In this document: in pieces, positions 34,578 to 44,849 of the stretch | Position numbering within the stretch: position 1 is the stretch's first letter | How the letters are laid out: each line of letters opens with the position of its first letter | DNA from: Clostridium aceticum | Lineage (GTDB): Bacteria > Bacillota > Clostridia > Peptostreptococcales > Natronincolaceae | Reading direction: 5' to 3' | Assembly: GCF_001042715.1 (NCBI RefSeq) | Contig: NZ_CP009687.1 | Span: 2,719,418 to 2,783,417, forward strand | Length of the DNA stretch: 64,000 nt | The notes under the pieces: model-generated | Databases searched by the model: none | What the model was told of the DNA's origin: nothing | Seen by the model: the letters and a program-made list of their open reading frames with translations, nothing else | Made by a program: the position numbers and the translations under genes

Positions 34578-36482
34578 ATGGAAGAAAAAATTTATTCGAT
34601 TGATCCTGCAACAGAAGAACTTGCCAGAAAAGCTGCAAACGAAGGAATCGAAACTTTATGGGACAGAAAAAAAGCCATGAAAACACCTTGTGGTTTTGGA
34701 GAGCAAGGCCTTTGTTGTAGGATATGTGCCATGGGACCCTGTAGAATAAGTCCCACAAAAGATAAAGGTGCACAAAAGGGAATTTGTGGAGCAACAGCAG
34801 ATGTTATTATTGCTAGAAATTTAGCTAGAATGATTGCAGGTGGAACAGCTACTCACTCTGATCACGGAAGAGATATAGCACATGTCTTACATATGGCAAA
34901 GAGAGATGGGAACTATAAAATAACCGATGAGAAAAAACTTTTAAACTTAGCCAAAGAATGGGAAGTAGAAATAGAAAATAGAGACATCTATGATATCGCC
35001 CACGAAGTAGCTGAAATTGCATTAAAAGAATTTGGAAAACCTTTTGGAACTTTACGGTTCTTAGAAAGAGCGCCTGAGCAGAGAAAGAGCGTATGGGAAA
35101 AGAATGATATAAGAACTGGTGCTATAGATAAGGAAATAGCAACGATTATGCATTCTACACATATCGGATGTGCTGCTGACGCGAAGGATTTAATCCACAA
35201 GGGAATGAGAACCTCACTTGCTGACGGTTGGGGAGGTTCTATGATTGGTACAGAATTTAGTGATATCTTGTTTGGCATGCCTGTTCCAAGAGAAACAGAG
35301 GCAAACTTAGGTGTCTTAGAAGAAGATCAGGTAAATATTATCGTACATGGACATGAGCCTTCTTTATCTGAAATGATGGTTCTGGCAGCAGAAGACCCAG
35401 AATTATTACAGCTTGTAGAGGAAGTTGGAGCAAAAGGTATAAATTTATCTGGTATGTGCTGTACATCCAATGAAGTTGCTATGAGACATGGGGTGAAAAT
35501 AGCAGGAAATTTAAATCAACAAGAACTTGCTGTGTTTACAGGAGCAGTAGAAGCTATTATCGTAGATGTGCAGTGTATATTTCCAGCCCTTGCTCCACTG
35601 ACAAAATGTTATCATACGAAGTTTATTACTACCTCTCCAAAAGCTAAAATTACAGGTGCAACACATATGGAGTTTGAAGAAGGAAAGGCACTGCAGTCTG
35701 CCAAGGAGATTGTGAGAGAAGCTATTTTGAATTTTAAAAATAGGGATGCAAAAAAAGTATTTATACCCAAAGCGAAATCTCCCGCAGTAGTTGGATATAG
35801 TGTTGAAGCTATAAAAAAACAATTAGATAAAGTTGTAAATTCACAAATAGATGAGGGCGGAACATTAAAACCTCTTGCTGACTGTATAACTTCTGGTGTT
35901 ATACGAGGAGCAGCGGGGGTTGTTGGGTGCAATAATCCAAAAGTGAAGCATGACTATGGCCATGTGGAACTTATGAAAGAATTAATCAAAAACGATGTTA
36001 TTGTTGTAACTACGGGATGTGCAGCACAAGCAGCAGCAAAAGCTGGATTGATGAGTAAAGAAGCAAGAAAACTTGCCGGAAAAGGTCTTGCAAAAGTATG
36101 TGAACTAGTAGATATACCGCCAGTACTCCATATGGGTTCCTGTGTTGATATAAGCCGCATACTTGTGCTAGTGTCTGAGCTCGCTAAGCTATTAAAAGTA
36201 GATATAAGTGATTTGCCGGTAGTTGGTGCAGCACCAGAATGGATGTCAGAAAAAGCTATTGCCATAGGAACCTATGTAGTTACTTCAGGTATTGATACTT
36301 GGCTTGGGGTGGTTCCTCCAGTAACAGGTAGTGATCTAGTTGTTGATATATTAACGAACAAGGCAAAAGATATAGTAGGAGCAAAATTTCATGTAGAACC
36401 TGACCCTCACAAAGCAGCACAGCAGATGATTGAAAGAATTGAAGAAAAACGAGAAACTTTAGGGTTAGCAGCAGAAGCATAA
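34578..36482 (+). CDS. cooS: Ni-dependent anaerobic carbon monoxide dehydrogenase, catalytic subunit
   Basis: 634 residues from the ATG at 34578 (AAGGGGGA 7 nt upstream), the usual CooS length. It interconverts CO and CO2 at the Ni-Fe-S C-cluster. CGFGEQGLCCRICAMGPCRI followed by GICGA holds the Cys ligands of clusters D and B; HIGCAADAKDL, VHGHEPSLSE, SGMCCTSNE, VDVQCIF, GVVGCNNPK, TTGCAAQAA and HMGSCVDISR carry C-cluster ligands and active-site residues. No cooF, cooC, acetyl-CoA synthase or hydrogenase gene is beside it, so it is a stand-alone CooS, probably for redox balancing or CO use with ferredoxin. Confidence 0.97.
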   Translation: MEEKIYSIDPATEELARKAANEGIETLWDRKKAMKTPCGFGEQGLCCRICAMGPCRISPTKDKGAQKGICGATADVIIARNLARMIAGGTATHSDHGRDIAHVLHMAKRDGNYKITDEKKLLNLAKEWEVEIENRDIYDIAHEVAEIALKEFGKPFGTLRFLERAPEQRKSVWEKNDIRTGAIDKEIATIMHSTHIGCAADAKDLIHKGMRTSLADGWGGSMIGTEFSDILFGMPVPRETEANLGVLEEDQVNIIVHGHEPSLSEMMVLAAEDPELLQLVEEVGAKGINLSGMCCTSNEVAMRHGVKIAGNLNQQELAVFTGAVEAIIVDVQCIFPALAPLTKCYHTKFITTSPKAKITGATHMEFEEGKALQSAKEIVREAILNFKNRDAKKVFIPKAKSPAVVGYSVEAIKKQLDKVVNSQIDEGGTLKPLADCITSGVIRGAAGVVGCNNPKVKHDYGHVELMKELIKNDVIVVTTGCAAQAAAKAGLMSKEARKLAGKGLAKVCELVDIPPVLHMGSCVDISRILVLVSELAKLLKVDISDLPVVGAAPEWMSEKAIAIGTYVVTSGIDTWLGVVPPVTGSDLVVDILTNKAKDIVGAKFHVEPDPHKAAQQMIERIEEKRETLGLAAEA

Positions 36483-36516
36483 ATCGATAAACTCCTCTAG
36501 TTAAGGCTAATATCAA

Positions 36517-36559
36517 GGAATCAGGTGGAAATGCCCTCTCCCCCCCTCCACCTGATTCC
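36517..36559 (+). terminator. Terminator of cooS
   Basis: GGAATCAGGTGGA pairs perfectly with TCCACCTGATTCC over 13 bp around a C-rich loop, 35 bp after the cooS stop. Confidence 0.75.
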
Positions 36560-36608
36560 AAATTCTTTTATAGAACTTGAAGATCTTCATCCAGTAAAGT
36601 ATTTAGTA

Positions 36609-36649
36609 AAAAAGCAAGTTAGCATTAAGTAATGCTGAACTTGCTTTTT
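36609..36649. terminator. Bidirectional terminator between cooS and the MocR-type gene
   Basis: AAAGCAAGTT-AGCATT pairs with AATGCT-GAACTTGCTTT; A-run on the left and T-run on the right let it work in both directions. It touches the stop of the leftward MocR-type gene. Confidence 0.8.
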
Positions 36650-37977
36650 CATTGATTTAGAAAATAATTATAGATACTAAGCATACCATCCTTAATTTGT
36701 TGATTATCTGTCTTGGAAATACTAATTTTTATTAAGTTCATTTCACGATTTTTTTCCAAATAACTTTCTCGAATATCTTTAAGGATAATACCTTTTCTAG
36801 CAAGTTCAGGTAATATCACATCATATTGTATAGGTTTAGGTGATTTCATAGAAAGAAAAAATCCGGTATGCGGAATATTGGCATCTAAAACTTCACGATT
36901 AAAATTATTGCAAATACTTTTTAAGTAATCCATACGATTCTCGTATATACGTCTTAATCGTGTTACGGATCTTTTGAACATTCCATTATTGATATATATA
37001 TCTAAGGCACCTTGTGGAAGAATCGAAGTATGAATGTCAGTCCACTGTTTATATGTTAAAAACTGAGGTGCTAGTATTTCTGGTAAAACTACTGCTGCAA
37101 TTCTTAATCCAGGCAATAAGATTTTAGAAAATGTTTTTAGATAAATAACTCTATCACTGGTATCTAGTGAATATATAGGATCATTGCGGGAATCTGTATC
37201 TAAATCTGAAAGATAATCATCTTCTAGAATATATACATCATATTTTTGAGCTAATCTTAAAATTTCTTTTTTCTCATCCATTGAATAACTACTTCCAATG
37301 GGATTATGAAATCTAGGTACTATATAGAAAAACTTAATATCTTCTTCTTGAAAAATTCTCTCCAATCTATTTAGATCAATTCCATGAAAGTTTCTATCTA
37401 TTCCAATCGTTCTAACTGAATGCAGCTGTAAGCTTTTAATCATTCTATCGTAGGTAGGGTTTTCTACTAAAATCGTGTTTTTACCATTGGGAAACTGCAA
37501 ATTCGTTAGTATGCTTACTGCTTGCTGTGAGCCTGATGTAACGACGATTTGAGTAGGTTTACAAAAAACTTGATAATTCTGGAGATGTTTTCTAAGGGTT
37601 TCGATTAACGAAGGCAAGCCCCGCGTTTCTCCATAAGAAAACAGGTGCATTTTATATTTTTCCATAGCTTGATCTAAGCAATGATGAAATTCATCGTAGG
37701 GAAGTATATTCATGTCAGGAAGTACTGTAGAAAAATATATGTTTGATTTACTTAAGTCTTCTTCTTTATGTTTTGATACCAAGTAATATCCACTTTTAGG
37801 GACAGAATAGATAAAGTGATCCTGCTCTAATTCTTTATAGGCTCTAATTACAGTTAACTTACTACATTGAAATTTATCTGCAAGTGATCTTATAGAAGGT
37901 AGTTTCTGTCCTGTTTTTATTTTCTTTTCCTGTGCTAAATTTCTTATATAGTCAACAATCGAAGTATATTTATTCAA
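36649..37977 (-). CDS. MocR/PdxR-type GntR-aminotransferase fusion regulator
   Basis: 442 residues. Residues 1-70 form a GntR winged helix (IRNLAQEKKIKTGQKLPSIRSLADKFQCSKLTVIRAYKELEQDHFIYSVPKSGYYL); residues ~85-440 form a class I aminotransferase-like domain with VTSGSQQAVSIL, ILEDDYLSDL and the PLP Lys in YLKTFSKILLPGLR. Such proteins usually regulate vitamin B6, GABA or related genes and use PLP as effector. No obvious target is adjacent. Confidence 0.9.
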   Translation of the reverse strand: MNKYTSIVDYIRNLAQEKKIKTGQKLPSIRSLADKFQCSKLTVIRAYKELEQDHFIYSVPKSGYYLVSKHKEEDLSKSNIYFSTVLPDMNILPYDEFHHCLDQAMEKYKMHLFSYGETRGLPSLIETLRKHLQNYQVFCKPTQIVVTSGSQQAVSILTNLQFPNGKNTILVENPTYDRMIKSLQLHSVRTIGIDRNFHGIDLNRLERIFQEEDIKFFYIVPRFHNPIGSSYSMDEKKEILRLAQKYDVYILEDDYLSDLDTDSRNDPIYSLDTSDRVIYLKTFSKILLPGLRIAAVVLPEILAPQFLTYKQWTDIHTSILPQGALDIYINNGMFKRSVTRLRRIYENRMDYLKSICNNFNREVLDANIPHTGFFLSMKSPKPIQYDVILPELARKGIILKDIRESYLEKNREMNLIKISISKTDNQQIKDGMLSIYNYFLNQ

Positions 37978-38102
37978 GTCAATTCTCCCTTCTATAATTA
38001 CTACATAAAATTTCCCTATGATTGTCTGTATATTTCTTATCTTAATTATACTAAACTTTTCCTGTTATTATTGACTCTACAAATTGGAATTTACTTTATT
38101 TA

Positions 38103-38927
38103 TTACTTCCATGTTACTGGATAATCTAAATGCCCTGGTAGTTTTGTTTTTCTATTTCCTTTAGCAGAATTGATTTGTCTTTGTGTTAAGAAAACAGCCT
38201 CTCTTAAATCAGAATTACTAAAATTCGTATCTCTTGTATCAGCGCCTAAAAAAACTGTTCCGTCAAATATGCAACTATCAAAATTACTTGCAATTAATAA
38301 TTTCATGCCTAGGTCTAATCCACTCATATCTCTTTTTTTAAAATTTCTTCCTAAGAACTCTGTTATATCCTTATTATCACTATCTTTAAAAAACTTTATA
38401 ATATAATTACAGACTTGCTTTAAGATGATATTAACTTTGTTTCTATAACTCTCAATATCAATATCACGGATACTTTGTGGAGTAGAATTACATAGGGCTT
38501 CATTTTCATTAATCAAATTTTGAATATCACTCCATAATTCTTTTGCTGGAATTATTATTTTTGATTCTTCTAAGAAATAACGCATTTGATATAGTTGAAA
38601 AATAATCACAAAAACATCAAATATTTCTTCTGATTGCTCTTGTGAGGTTTGCCATGTCTCACCTTTATAAATATATTGTGTTACATGCTGTCCTGCCCCA
38701 AAGCAGTCATATCCTATGCAACCTTTCATATTACGCTTCTCCAATTCATGATGAATCTTACAACGATAATCACTTTGTAGTTTTGTGCAAGGTTTACCTG
38801 CTTTTTTATTCTCTGGAAAACCATCTATTTTTGAAAAAAATAATGCTGTACAACATAAACCACTGCATTTTGAGCAATCTACTTTAAATTGCTCTAATCT
38901 TTCTTTGTTTTTTTCATGTACCTTCAT
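38103..38927 (-). CDS. Cys-rich N-terminal domain plus pentapeptide repeat protein
   Basis: 274 residues. The N-terminus has DCSKCSGLCCTALFF, GKPCTKL, YRCKIHHEL and GCIGYDCFGAG: eight or more Cys in CxxCxxxCC...C...C...C...C order, like YkgJ-type metal or Fe-S binding domains. A helical middle follows, and the C-terminus has pentapeptide repeats (SNFDSCIFDGTVFLGADTRDTNFSNSDLREAVFL). Function unknown; the combination recurs in Firmicutes as 'pentapeptide repeat-containing protein'. Confidence 0.75.
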   Translation of the reverse strand: MKVHEKNKERLEQFKVDCSKCSGLCCTALFFSKIDGFPENKKAGKPCTKLQSDYRCKIHHELEKRNMKGCIGYDCFGAGQHVTQYIYKGETWQTSQEQSEEIFDVFVIIFQLYQMRYFLEESKIIIPAKELWSDIQNLINENEALCNSTPQSIRDIDIESYRNKVNIILKQVCNYIIKFFKDSDNKDITEFLGRNFKKRDMSGLDLGMKLLIASNFDSCIFDGTVFLGADTRDTNFSNSDLREAVFLTQRQINSAKGNRKTKLPGHLDYPVTWK

Positions 38928-39931
38928 ACCATAGTCTCCTCAAATTTGTATTTCATAGTTTAATCATGTAATTTAAACTTTTAATAATACCATCTCTAAT
39001 TATATGTCACATTTTTCGTTTGATATAAAACACTACAAGAAACATCCTTTACTATAAGTATGTTTCTGCATAAAAATTTAAGAATCCTTTAAAATACTAA
39101 ATAAAATCCACAGTAAGCTCTGTATATTAAGCCATCCCTCTCTTAAGCTTCATTTATGTATATATCCTATAAAATGTTAATTTATTGCAAAAATTTTATA
39201 GCCTTAATAAACTAGTAATAATTTTTGTACTGAATACAATACGTGTTAAGTTAGATTAAGTTGGTAATACAAGTTCACCAAAATTCATAGCTAAATCCAT
39301 CTATGACTTACTTCTTTTCTTTATGATAATAACAACCAATTAAAAGAAGTTTGTCTGGCAAGCAATTTCTATTGTTCTTTTAAATTTTATAAAGTAATTT
39401 AATCATATCATTAGTCTCAGTTGAAAGAGTATACTAATCTATTTTAGTAACTCTTTCAAAAGGTTTATTTTCCTTATTTGTCAGAACTTAAGGATACATA
39501 GATCTGCTTGAAAGAGTTATTTTAGATAACTTTTGACTGTCTAGTATTGTATACATAATATATAATTATACCAATGAACTGCCAACGATTTCCGACATTT
39601 TTCGGTAAAAACAAAGACAACTCTAAAGTGAAGCCATTACTCAATTTTTGATGAATTATAAAAGTATAAGGTTTCTTATTTTACAAGGAATTCTAGGCTT
39701 TTTATTTCCTTAACTGTGAAAAATGGGATTATAAATCCTTATAGCGGTCCCTTTGTTAAGACAACTATTTTAAAATTCTTAACTATACATATTTTTCTAG
39801 TTGAATATACTAGTTTCTGCCGTTGTCCTTTATCTTAGAAAAATAAAAAGATCCAATTGCGGATAAAAGGATATAGCTTGTTATACAGCCTTTTTAAATC
39901 CATAATAGACTTAGTAGGATGTTTGATAATC

Positions 39932-40000
39932 GTACGCAAGGTGATTCCTGATGCAATACAAGTCGCCAATAGACTTCATTTATATCAGGAAAAGCAATAA
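39932..40000 (+). pseudogene. Possible scrap of an ISL3-type transposase
   Basis: The 22-codon reading VRKVIPDAIQVANRLHLYQE then KQ and stop resembles the AxxxxFPxAxQVADRFHLxQ motif of ISL3-family transposases. Nothing else of the gene is visible. Confidence 0.4.
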
Positions 40001-40107
40001 CTCCGTCCCTTCTTTCAGGTTTATACTTTCACTTCTAATTCTCACTGCCCAGTCCAACAGCAAACTTTTATTCATAAGTTCTCCCCCCTCCTAACTCATT
40101 AAGGAAA

Positions 40108-40131
40108 ACCTGCTAATTTTCATTAGCAGGT
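40108..40131 (-). terminator. Hairpin terminator candidate after the YIEGIA pair
   Basis: ACCTGCTAAT pairs with ATTAGCAGGT around TTTC; the minus-strand reading continues with TTTTCC. It lies 165 bp past the last leftward gene. Confidence 0.55.
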
Positions 40132-40297
40132 CTTTGGGTTAAAGGTAAGTTATCTCGAAAAAATGCAACACAGTTGGTTTGTTTTCTACTATTTCCATCC
40201 CTAGTTTGAACTTCTATTTTTTCAACAGTATACTCATTTCCAGATACGGTACTATCATGTATTTACTATGTATTTAATACCTTAATAAGACAATTTA

Positions 40298-40498
40298 CTA
40301 TTTTTTTATGATTAAATAATCTCCACTGCTGAGTTCTACAATATCAGCCAAAAATGTTTCTGCAATTGTATCAGATATTTTAACTAATTCTTCTTTATCT
40401 TTAACTAATAATGCCAAGGGATCGCCACCTAAATATCGACTTTTATCAGTTGTCACATAAGCTAAAATACCTTTAATTTGTCCTTCATTTTTGCCCAT
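40298..40498 (-). CDS. Small partner protein of YIEGIA (capping-complex-type subunit)
   Basis: 66 residues: KGILAYVTTDKSRYLGGDPLALLVKD ... ISDTIAETFLADIVELSSGDYLIIKK. The sequence and its 14-nt overlap with the YIEGIA gene fit the small subunit that always accompanies YIEGIA in endospore formers. Confidence 0.75.
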   Translation of the reverse strand: MGKNEGQIKGILAYVTTDKSRYLGGDPLALLVKDKEELVKISDTIAETFLADIVELSSGDYLIIKK

Positions 40499-41420
40499 TA
40501 GCTTTCCCCTCCTTTTCTATGTTTAATAATTGAGGATTCTTTTTCACCGTTTCTAATAAAGGTGTTAGTACAATTGTTTCTTCTAATAGATCAAAATTTT
40601 TGATAACGGGAACTAATACAATAATAAGTTTACCGCTATTTATATCTTGAACACTATATATTTTTCTCTGTCCCATCCTACGCGTTACTTCAAATAGTAC
40701 AGCTTGTCGTTGTCCTTTGTTTAGAAGAGGAATTTGGTAGTGATCATGTTTCGGATGGATGATAGCGGCAAGTCCATCCTCTAAAAACCACTTTTTTGCT
40801 TCCTCTCTACCCATTACATGGGACACAAACATATCATCAACATATAAATCTGAGCCCTTAATTTCAATTTTGCCTTTAGTTACAGTAGCAATATCTTTTA
40901 TAGTTTGTCGTCTCGTAAATGATTTAAGTATGTAATATAAGATAAGTCCTGTCAAAGAGCCACATATAACTTCTATCCACCATGAAACATCCCCGAAGCT
41001 TTGAAGTAGCTGGATCGTTAGTCCTGTAGTAAAGGCAACCAACAATGCTATATAGTTACGTGCTTCAAATATTTTTGAAATTCCATCAATATAGGCTTCG
41101 CCACGCTTTGCATACTCCTCACCTTCAAGATCTAAAAGACTCTCTCTTTCTATTTTTCGAACATCTCGAAAATGTTGGATTCCTAAGGCTAGAAAGGTAA
41201 CAGCTGTGAATTCCTTTGCAACTAATGCTGGTACGATAAATGCCCCTATTGCAGCCGCAAGTCCTCCTGTTACTATATGAATTAAATAGCCATTTGGATA
41301 GTTTGGGTACTGCCTGTGGTCCAATTTAATTGATGCTATCCGAGTTAATGCTCCAATAAGCGTGGCTGTTATAATAAGAGTTAACATTTCAGCTGAAATA
41401 ACGTCATTGTTGTTTGGCAT
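40485..41420 (-). CDS. YIEGIA-family membrane protein
   Basis: 311 residues. About five N-terminal membrane helices with EAYIDGISKIFEARNYIALLVAFTTG (the YIEGIA signature, here YIDGIS) and a C-terminal cytosolic domain. The family is confined to endospore-forming Firmicutes; a sporulation-linked role is inferred from that. It is co-transcribed with the 66-residue partner. Confidence 0.85.
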   Translation of the reverse strand: MPNNNDVISAEMLTLIITATLIGALTRIASIKLDHRQYPNYPNGYLIHIVTGGLAAAIGAFIVPALVAKEFTAVTFLALGIQHFRDVRKIERESLLDLEGEEYAKRGEAYIDGISKIFEARNYIALLVAFTTGLTIQLLQSFGDVSWWIEVICGSLTGLILYYILKSFTRRQTIKDIATVTKGKIEIKGSDLYVDDMFVSHVMGREEAKKWFLEDGLAAIIHPKHDHYQIPLLNKGQRQAVLFEVTRRMGQRKIYSVQDINSGKLIIVLVPVIKNFDLLEETIVLTPLLETVKKNPQLLNIEKEGKANGQK

Positions 41421-41682
41421 TTTTAAAACTCCTAACTAGTTAATTTCGTCATAGCGATCATTCAAAAATTTTTGGAAAAGATAGTGCATGAAACTATCAT
41501 AATTCTAATCTTAGAGACTACATTAATATAATTAGTTAAATAAAAAATTTTTATGCAAAGAGTTATACCTTACAATGATATGGTGATTTTGAGCATTGCA
41601 AGGAATAAATTAAGTTTTCAAAAGTAATAATAAGGAGTGTATTTCAAGATATACAATATTTTACTAAAGGCGGATGAATTTC

Positions 41683-44010
41683 ATGAGTTTGAGCATTGGG
41701 AAAAGTGTTTTTCGGAAAGAATCTCTTGAAAAAGTAACGGGTGCAGCTAAATATACAGATGATTATTCAAGTAAAGATATGTTGCATATCAAGCTAGTAG
41801 TAAGTCCCTATGCACATGCCAAAGTAATAAGCATCGACTCCACCAAGGCACTGGAAGTATCAGGTATACGAGGAATTATTGTTGGCCAGCCCTTTCCACT
41901 CACAGGAGAAGAAATTCAAGATCGACCTCCAATTGCCTATGATAAGGTACGGTATCATGGGGAGCCGGTAGCTGCTGTAGTAGCAGATACTACCCTCCAG
42001 GCAAAACGAGCCGCCGAACTAGTGGAAGTTATATATGAACAATTGCCAGTTGTGAATTCTCCAAAGGATGCCCTCCTTCCAAATGCTACATTAGTCCATG
42101 AAAATTTAGCAATATACGAAAAAATAGAGCATGTTTATCCTGAGGCCAATACGAATATTGCAGATCGCACCAAAATTCGGAAGGGGTGTGTGGAAGAAGG
42201 TTGGAAATTTAGCGATGTAACTGTAGAGGCTGATTTCTCCTTTTCTCAATCTGATCATATAGCTATGGAAACAAGATGTGTTATAGCAGAAATTCGTCCA
42301 GATGGTTATGTTGTCTTTACATCTGCTACTCAGTCTCCATATATGATAAAAAAATTAATGAAAGATTACTTTCAGCTTGAAGAAGGAAAAGTCATAGTCA
42401 ACACCCCTTTAGTTGGCGGAGCATACGGTGGAAAAGTTCCCGTTCAGCTAGAATTGATTGCATATATGGCATCAGCTGCTGTTGGAGGCAGACCAGTGAA
42501 GTTATTGAACACACGAGAAGAAGACATGATTACATCACCAGTACATATCGGTCTGGATGCCCATATTAAACTGGGAGCAACAAAGGATGGACAATTAGCT
42601 GCAGCAGAAATTTTATATACCTTTGATACAGGCGCATATTCCGACAAAGGTGCAACAATAAGCAGAGCTGCAGCAGTCACTTCTACGGGTCCTTACCGCA
42701 TTGATAACCTAAAATGCGATTCTTTATGTGTTTATACAAATCACCCATATGTAACTGCCTATAGAGGATTTGGACATTCAGAGCTCTTATTTGTTTTTGA
42801 AAGAGCCCTGGACATGCTGGCTAAAAAACTTAAAATGGATCCCATAGAACTTCGAATGAAAAATGCAATTTTACCAGGGCATACTACTCCAACACAAATT
42901 CATCTTAATGAAAGTACAGTTGGTAATTTGCCTAATTGCATTGAAACCTTGAAGCAGTTAATGCAATGGAACGAAGGTCAAATAATTCAAATAAATGATC
43001 GAAAGGTCCGTGCGAAAGGAATTAGTTGTATTTGGAAGACTTCAACAATTGATAGCGAAGCGAGTTCTGGAATTGTTTTAATGTTTAATAGGGATGGCAG
43101 CGTAAATATCGAATCTGGAGTTGTCGAGATAGGGATGGGTACTAAAACGGTACTTGCTCAATTATTAGCAGAAAAGCTAAAAATGGATATCAATAAAATA
43201 CATGTCAAGATGGAAGTAAATACACAAATAATACCCGAGCATTGGAAAACCGTGGCTAGTAGAAGTACTCTGATGGCCGGTAGGGCACTATTGAAGGCAG
43301 CCGATGACGTAATTGTACAACTAAAGGATATTGCTTCACGGGTGCTAATGTGTTCACCTGATGACCTTGAGGTAGGAAATGAAATGGTATATGCGAAAGA
43401 TGAACCTGATATTTTTATAAAAATAAAAGATATTTGTTATGGATATAAGTATCCACATGGATATGCAATTGGTGGTCAGGTAATTGGACGAGGCCAATAT
43501 ATGTTAAGACATTTAACACATCTTGATCGCGAGACTGGTATAGGACGCCCTGGTCCTGAGTATACAGTCGGTGCTCAAGGGGTTGAAATAGAGTTTGATA
43601 CAAGAGATTATACTTATAAAATACTTAAAGCCTACTCTGTTATTGATGCAGGTAAGGTACTAAATATGAAATTAGCAGAGGGACAAGTGATGGGTGCTAT
43701 GGAAATGGGTTTAAATTTGGGAAGCAGTGAAACCTTCATATTTAATGAAAGTGGAAAAGTGCTTAATCCTCGTCTTCGTACCTATACTCCTTTCAGGTAT
43801 GGTGATCATCCAGAATATATTGTTAATTTTGTTGAAACACCTCATGTTGATAGTGCCTATGGAGCCCGTGGTCTTGGAGAGCATGGATTAATAGGTATGC
43901 CAGCAGCGCTAGCAAATGCCTTGTCAATAGCTTCAGGAGTAGAGTTAAATAAACTCCCTCTTACACCTGAATCGATTTGGATGCAGAAGATAGGAGTGAA
44001 TAAAAATTGA
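41683..44010 (+). CDS. Xanthine dehydrogenase-type molybdopterin-binding subunit
   Basis: 775 residues from the ATG at 41683 (AAGGCGG 9 nt upstream; an ATG at 41674 would be only 2 nt from it). Domain order: a/b hammerhead (~15-120), then Mo-pterin binding domains. GGAYGGKVPVQLE, AYRGFGHSELLF, GVVEIGMGTKT and the C-terminal GARGLGEHGLIG (catalytic Glu) are the family motifs. It hydroxylates a purine or other N-heterocycle at the Mo centre. It is the first of three overlapping genes. Confidence 0.94.
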   Translation: MSLSIGKSVFRKESLEKVTGAAKYTDDYSSKDMLHIKLVVSPYAHAKVISIDSTKALEVSGIRGIIVGQPFPLTGEEIQDRPPIAYDKVRYHGEPVAAVVADTTLQAKRAAELVEVIYEQLPVVNSPKDALLPNATLVHENLAIYEKIEHVYPEANTNIADRTKIRKGCVEEGWKFSDVTVEADFSFSQSDHIAMETRCVIAEIRPDGYVVFTSATQSPYMIKKLMKDYFQLEEGKVIVNTPLVGGAYGGKVPVQLELIAYMASAAVGGRPVKLLNTREEDMITSPVHIGLDAHIKLGATKDGQLAAAEILYTFDTGAYSDKGATISRAAAVTSTGPYRIDNLKCDSLCVYTNHPYVTAYRGFGHSELLFVFERALDMLAKKLKMDPIELRMKNAILPGHTTPTQIHLNESTVGNLPNCIETLKQLMQWNEGQIIQINDRKVRAKGISCIWKTSTIDSEASSGIVLMFNRDGSVNIESGVVEIGMGTKTVLAQLLAEKLKMDINKIHVKMEVNTQIIPEHWKTVASRSTLMAGRALLKAADDVIVQLKDIASRVLMCSPDDLEVGNEMVYAKDEPDIFIKIKDICYGYKYPHGYAIGGQVIGRGQYMLRHLTHLDRETGIGRPGPEYTVGAQGVEIEFDTRDYTYKILKAYSVIDAGKVLNMKLAEGQVMGAMEMGLNLGSSETFIFNESGKVLNPRLRTYTPFRYGDHPEYIVNFVETPHVDSAYGARGLGEHGLIGMPAALANALSIASGVELNKLPLTPESIWMQKIGVNKN

Positions 44011-44849
44011 TTACATATGATTTCGAGTATTATAAGCCTTCGTCAATAGACGAAGCAACATCATTATTTCAGTCTTTAGATGAACAAGGCAAGGAGCCAG
44101 TCTTTTTTTCTGGGGGTACAGAAATCATTACTTTAGGAAGATCCAATAGAATCGAGACTGGCGCTGTCATTGATATTAAAGGGATTCCCGAATGTCTTGT
44201 GCTAACTAAAGAGGCAGGTAAAATTACTTTTGGTGCAGCACAAACACTAACTAAGGTTCGGGAAAAACAATATTTTCCCTTCTTAAGTAAGGCAATAGTA
44301 GAAATTGCTGACCATACAGCTAGAAATAAAATAACCCTAGGGGGAAATATATGTGCAAACATTATATATAGAGAAACAATTTTACCACTTTTGCTAACAG
44401 ATAGCCAAATGGTAATCGCCAGCCCAACTGGTTTAAAACAAGTACCAATAAATCAGATATTTGATCAAACTCTAAAATTACAAAGAGGCGAACTACTGGT
44501 TCAAGTCATCACAGATGAGAAAGAGATTGAATTACCTTCTCTATGTATCAAAAAACGAAAACACTGGGATGTTGGTTATCCCCTAATAACGGTTGCTGCC
44601 CTGAAAAAAAATGAACATATCAAATTCGCCTTCAGCGGCTTATGTTCCTATCCCTTTCGTAATCAGAATATGGAACAAAGCCTAAATAATCAAGAATTAT
44701 CTAATGAAGTGAAAATTGCAGAAGCAATGCAATATATACCAGCGCCTGTTTTGAATGATGTTCAAGGGTCCGAAGGTTATAGAATGTTTGTATTGAAGAA
44801 TACATTACTAGATATTCTGGATACTATAGGGGGAATGGAAAATGTATAA
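44007..44849 (+). CDS. Xanthine dehydrogenase-type FAD-binding subunit
   Basis: 280 residues, starting with TTG overlapping the previous stop by 4 nt. PVFFSGGTEIITLGRSN and ARNKITLGGNICANIIYRETILPLLL are the FAD-binding loops of the CO-dehydrogenase/xanthine oxidase medium subunit. It passes electrons from the Fe-S subunit to the final acceptor. Confidence 0.92.
   Translation: MITYDFEYYKPSSIDEATSLFQSLDEQGKEPVFFSGGTEIITLGRSNRIETGAVIDIKGIPECLVLTKEAGKITFGAAQTLTKVREKQYFPFLSKAIVEIADHTARNKITLGGNICANIIYRETILPLLLTDSQMVIASPTGLKQVPINQIFDQTLKLQRGELLVQVITDEKEIELPSLCIKKRKHWDVGYPLITVAALKKNEHIKFAFSGLCSYPFRNQNMEQSLNNQELSNEVKIAEAMQYIPAPVLNDVQGSEGYRMFVLKNTLLDILDTIGGMENV

Larger units (their letters stand above)
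38928..40297. other. 1.37-kb gene-poor region
   Basis: AT-rich, no intact gene. It contains a dyad at 39421-39459 (TTGAAAGAGT..TACTAA with its complement), a half-copy of the same motif near 39509-39521, a possible ISL3-type transposase scrap (39932-40000), a CTCCGTCCCTTCTTTC motif at 40003-40018 resembling RAYT-associated repeats, and a terminator-like hairpin at 40108-40131. Confidence 0.5.

Noticed and set aside
34486-36561. Leftward ORFs opposite cooS
   Set aside because: They are shadows; cooS is conserved along its full length.
36609-36649. Hairpin near the cooS 3' end as a small RNA gene
   Set aside because: Position between two convergent genes with A-run and T-run flanks fits a shared terminator.
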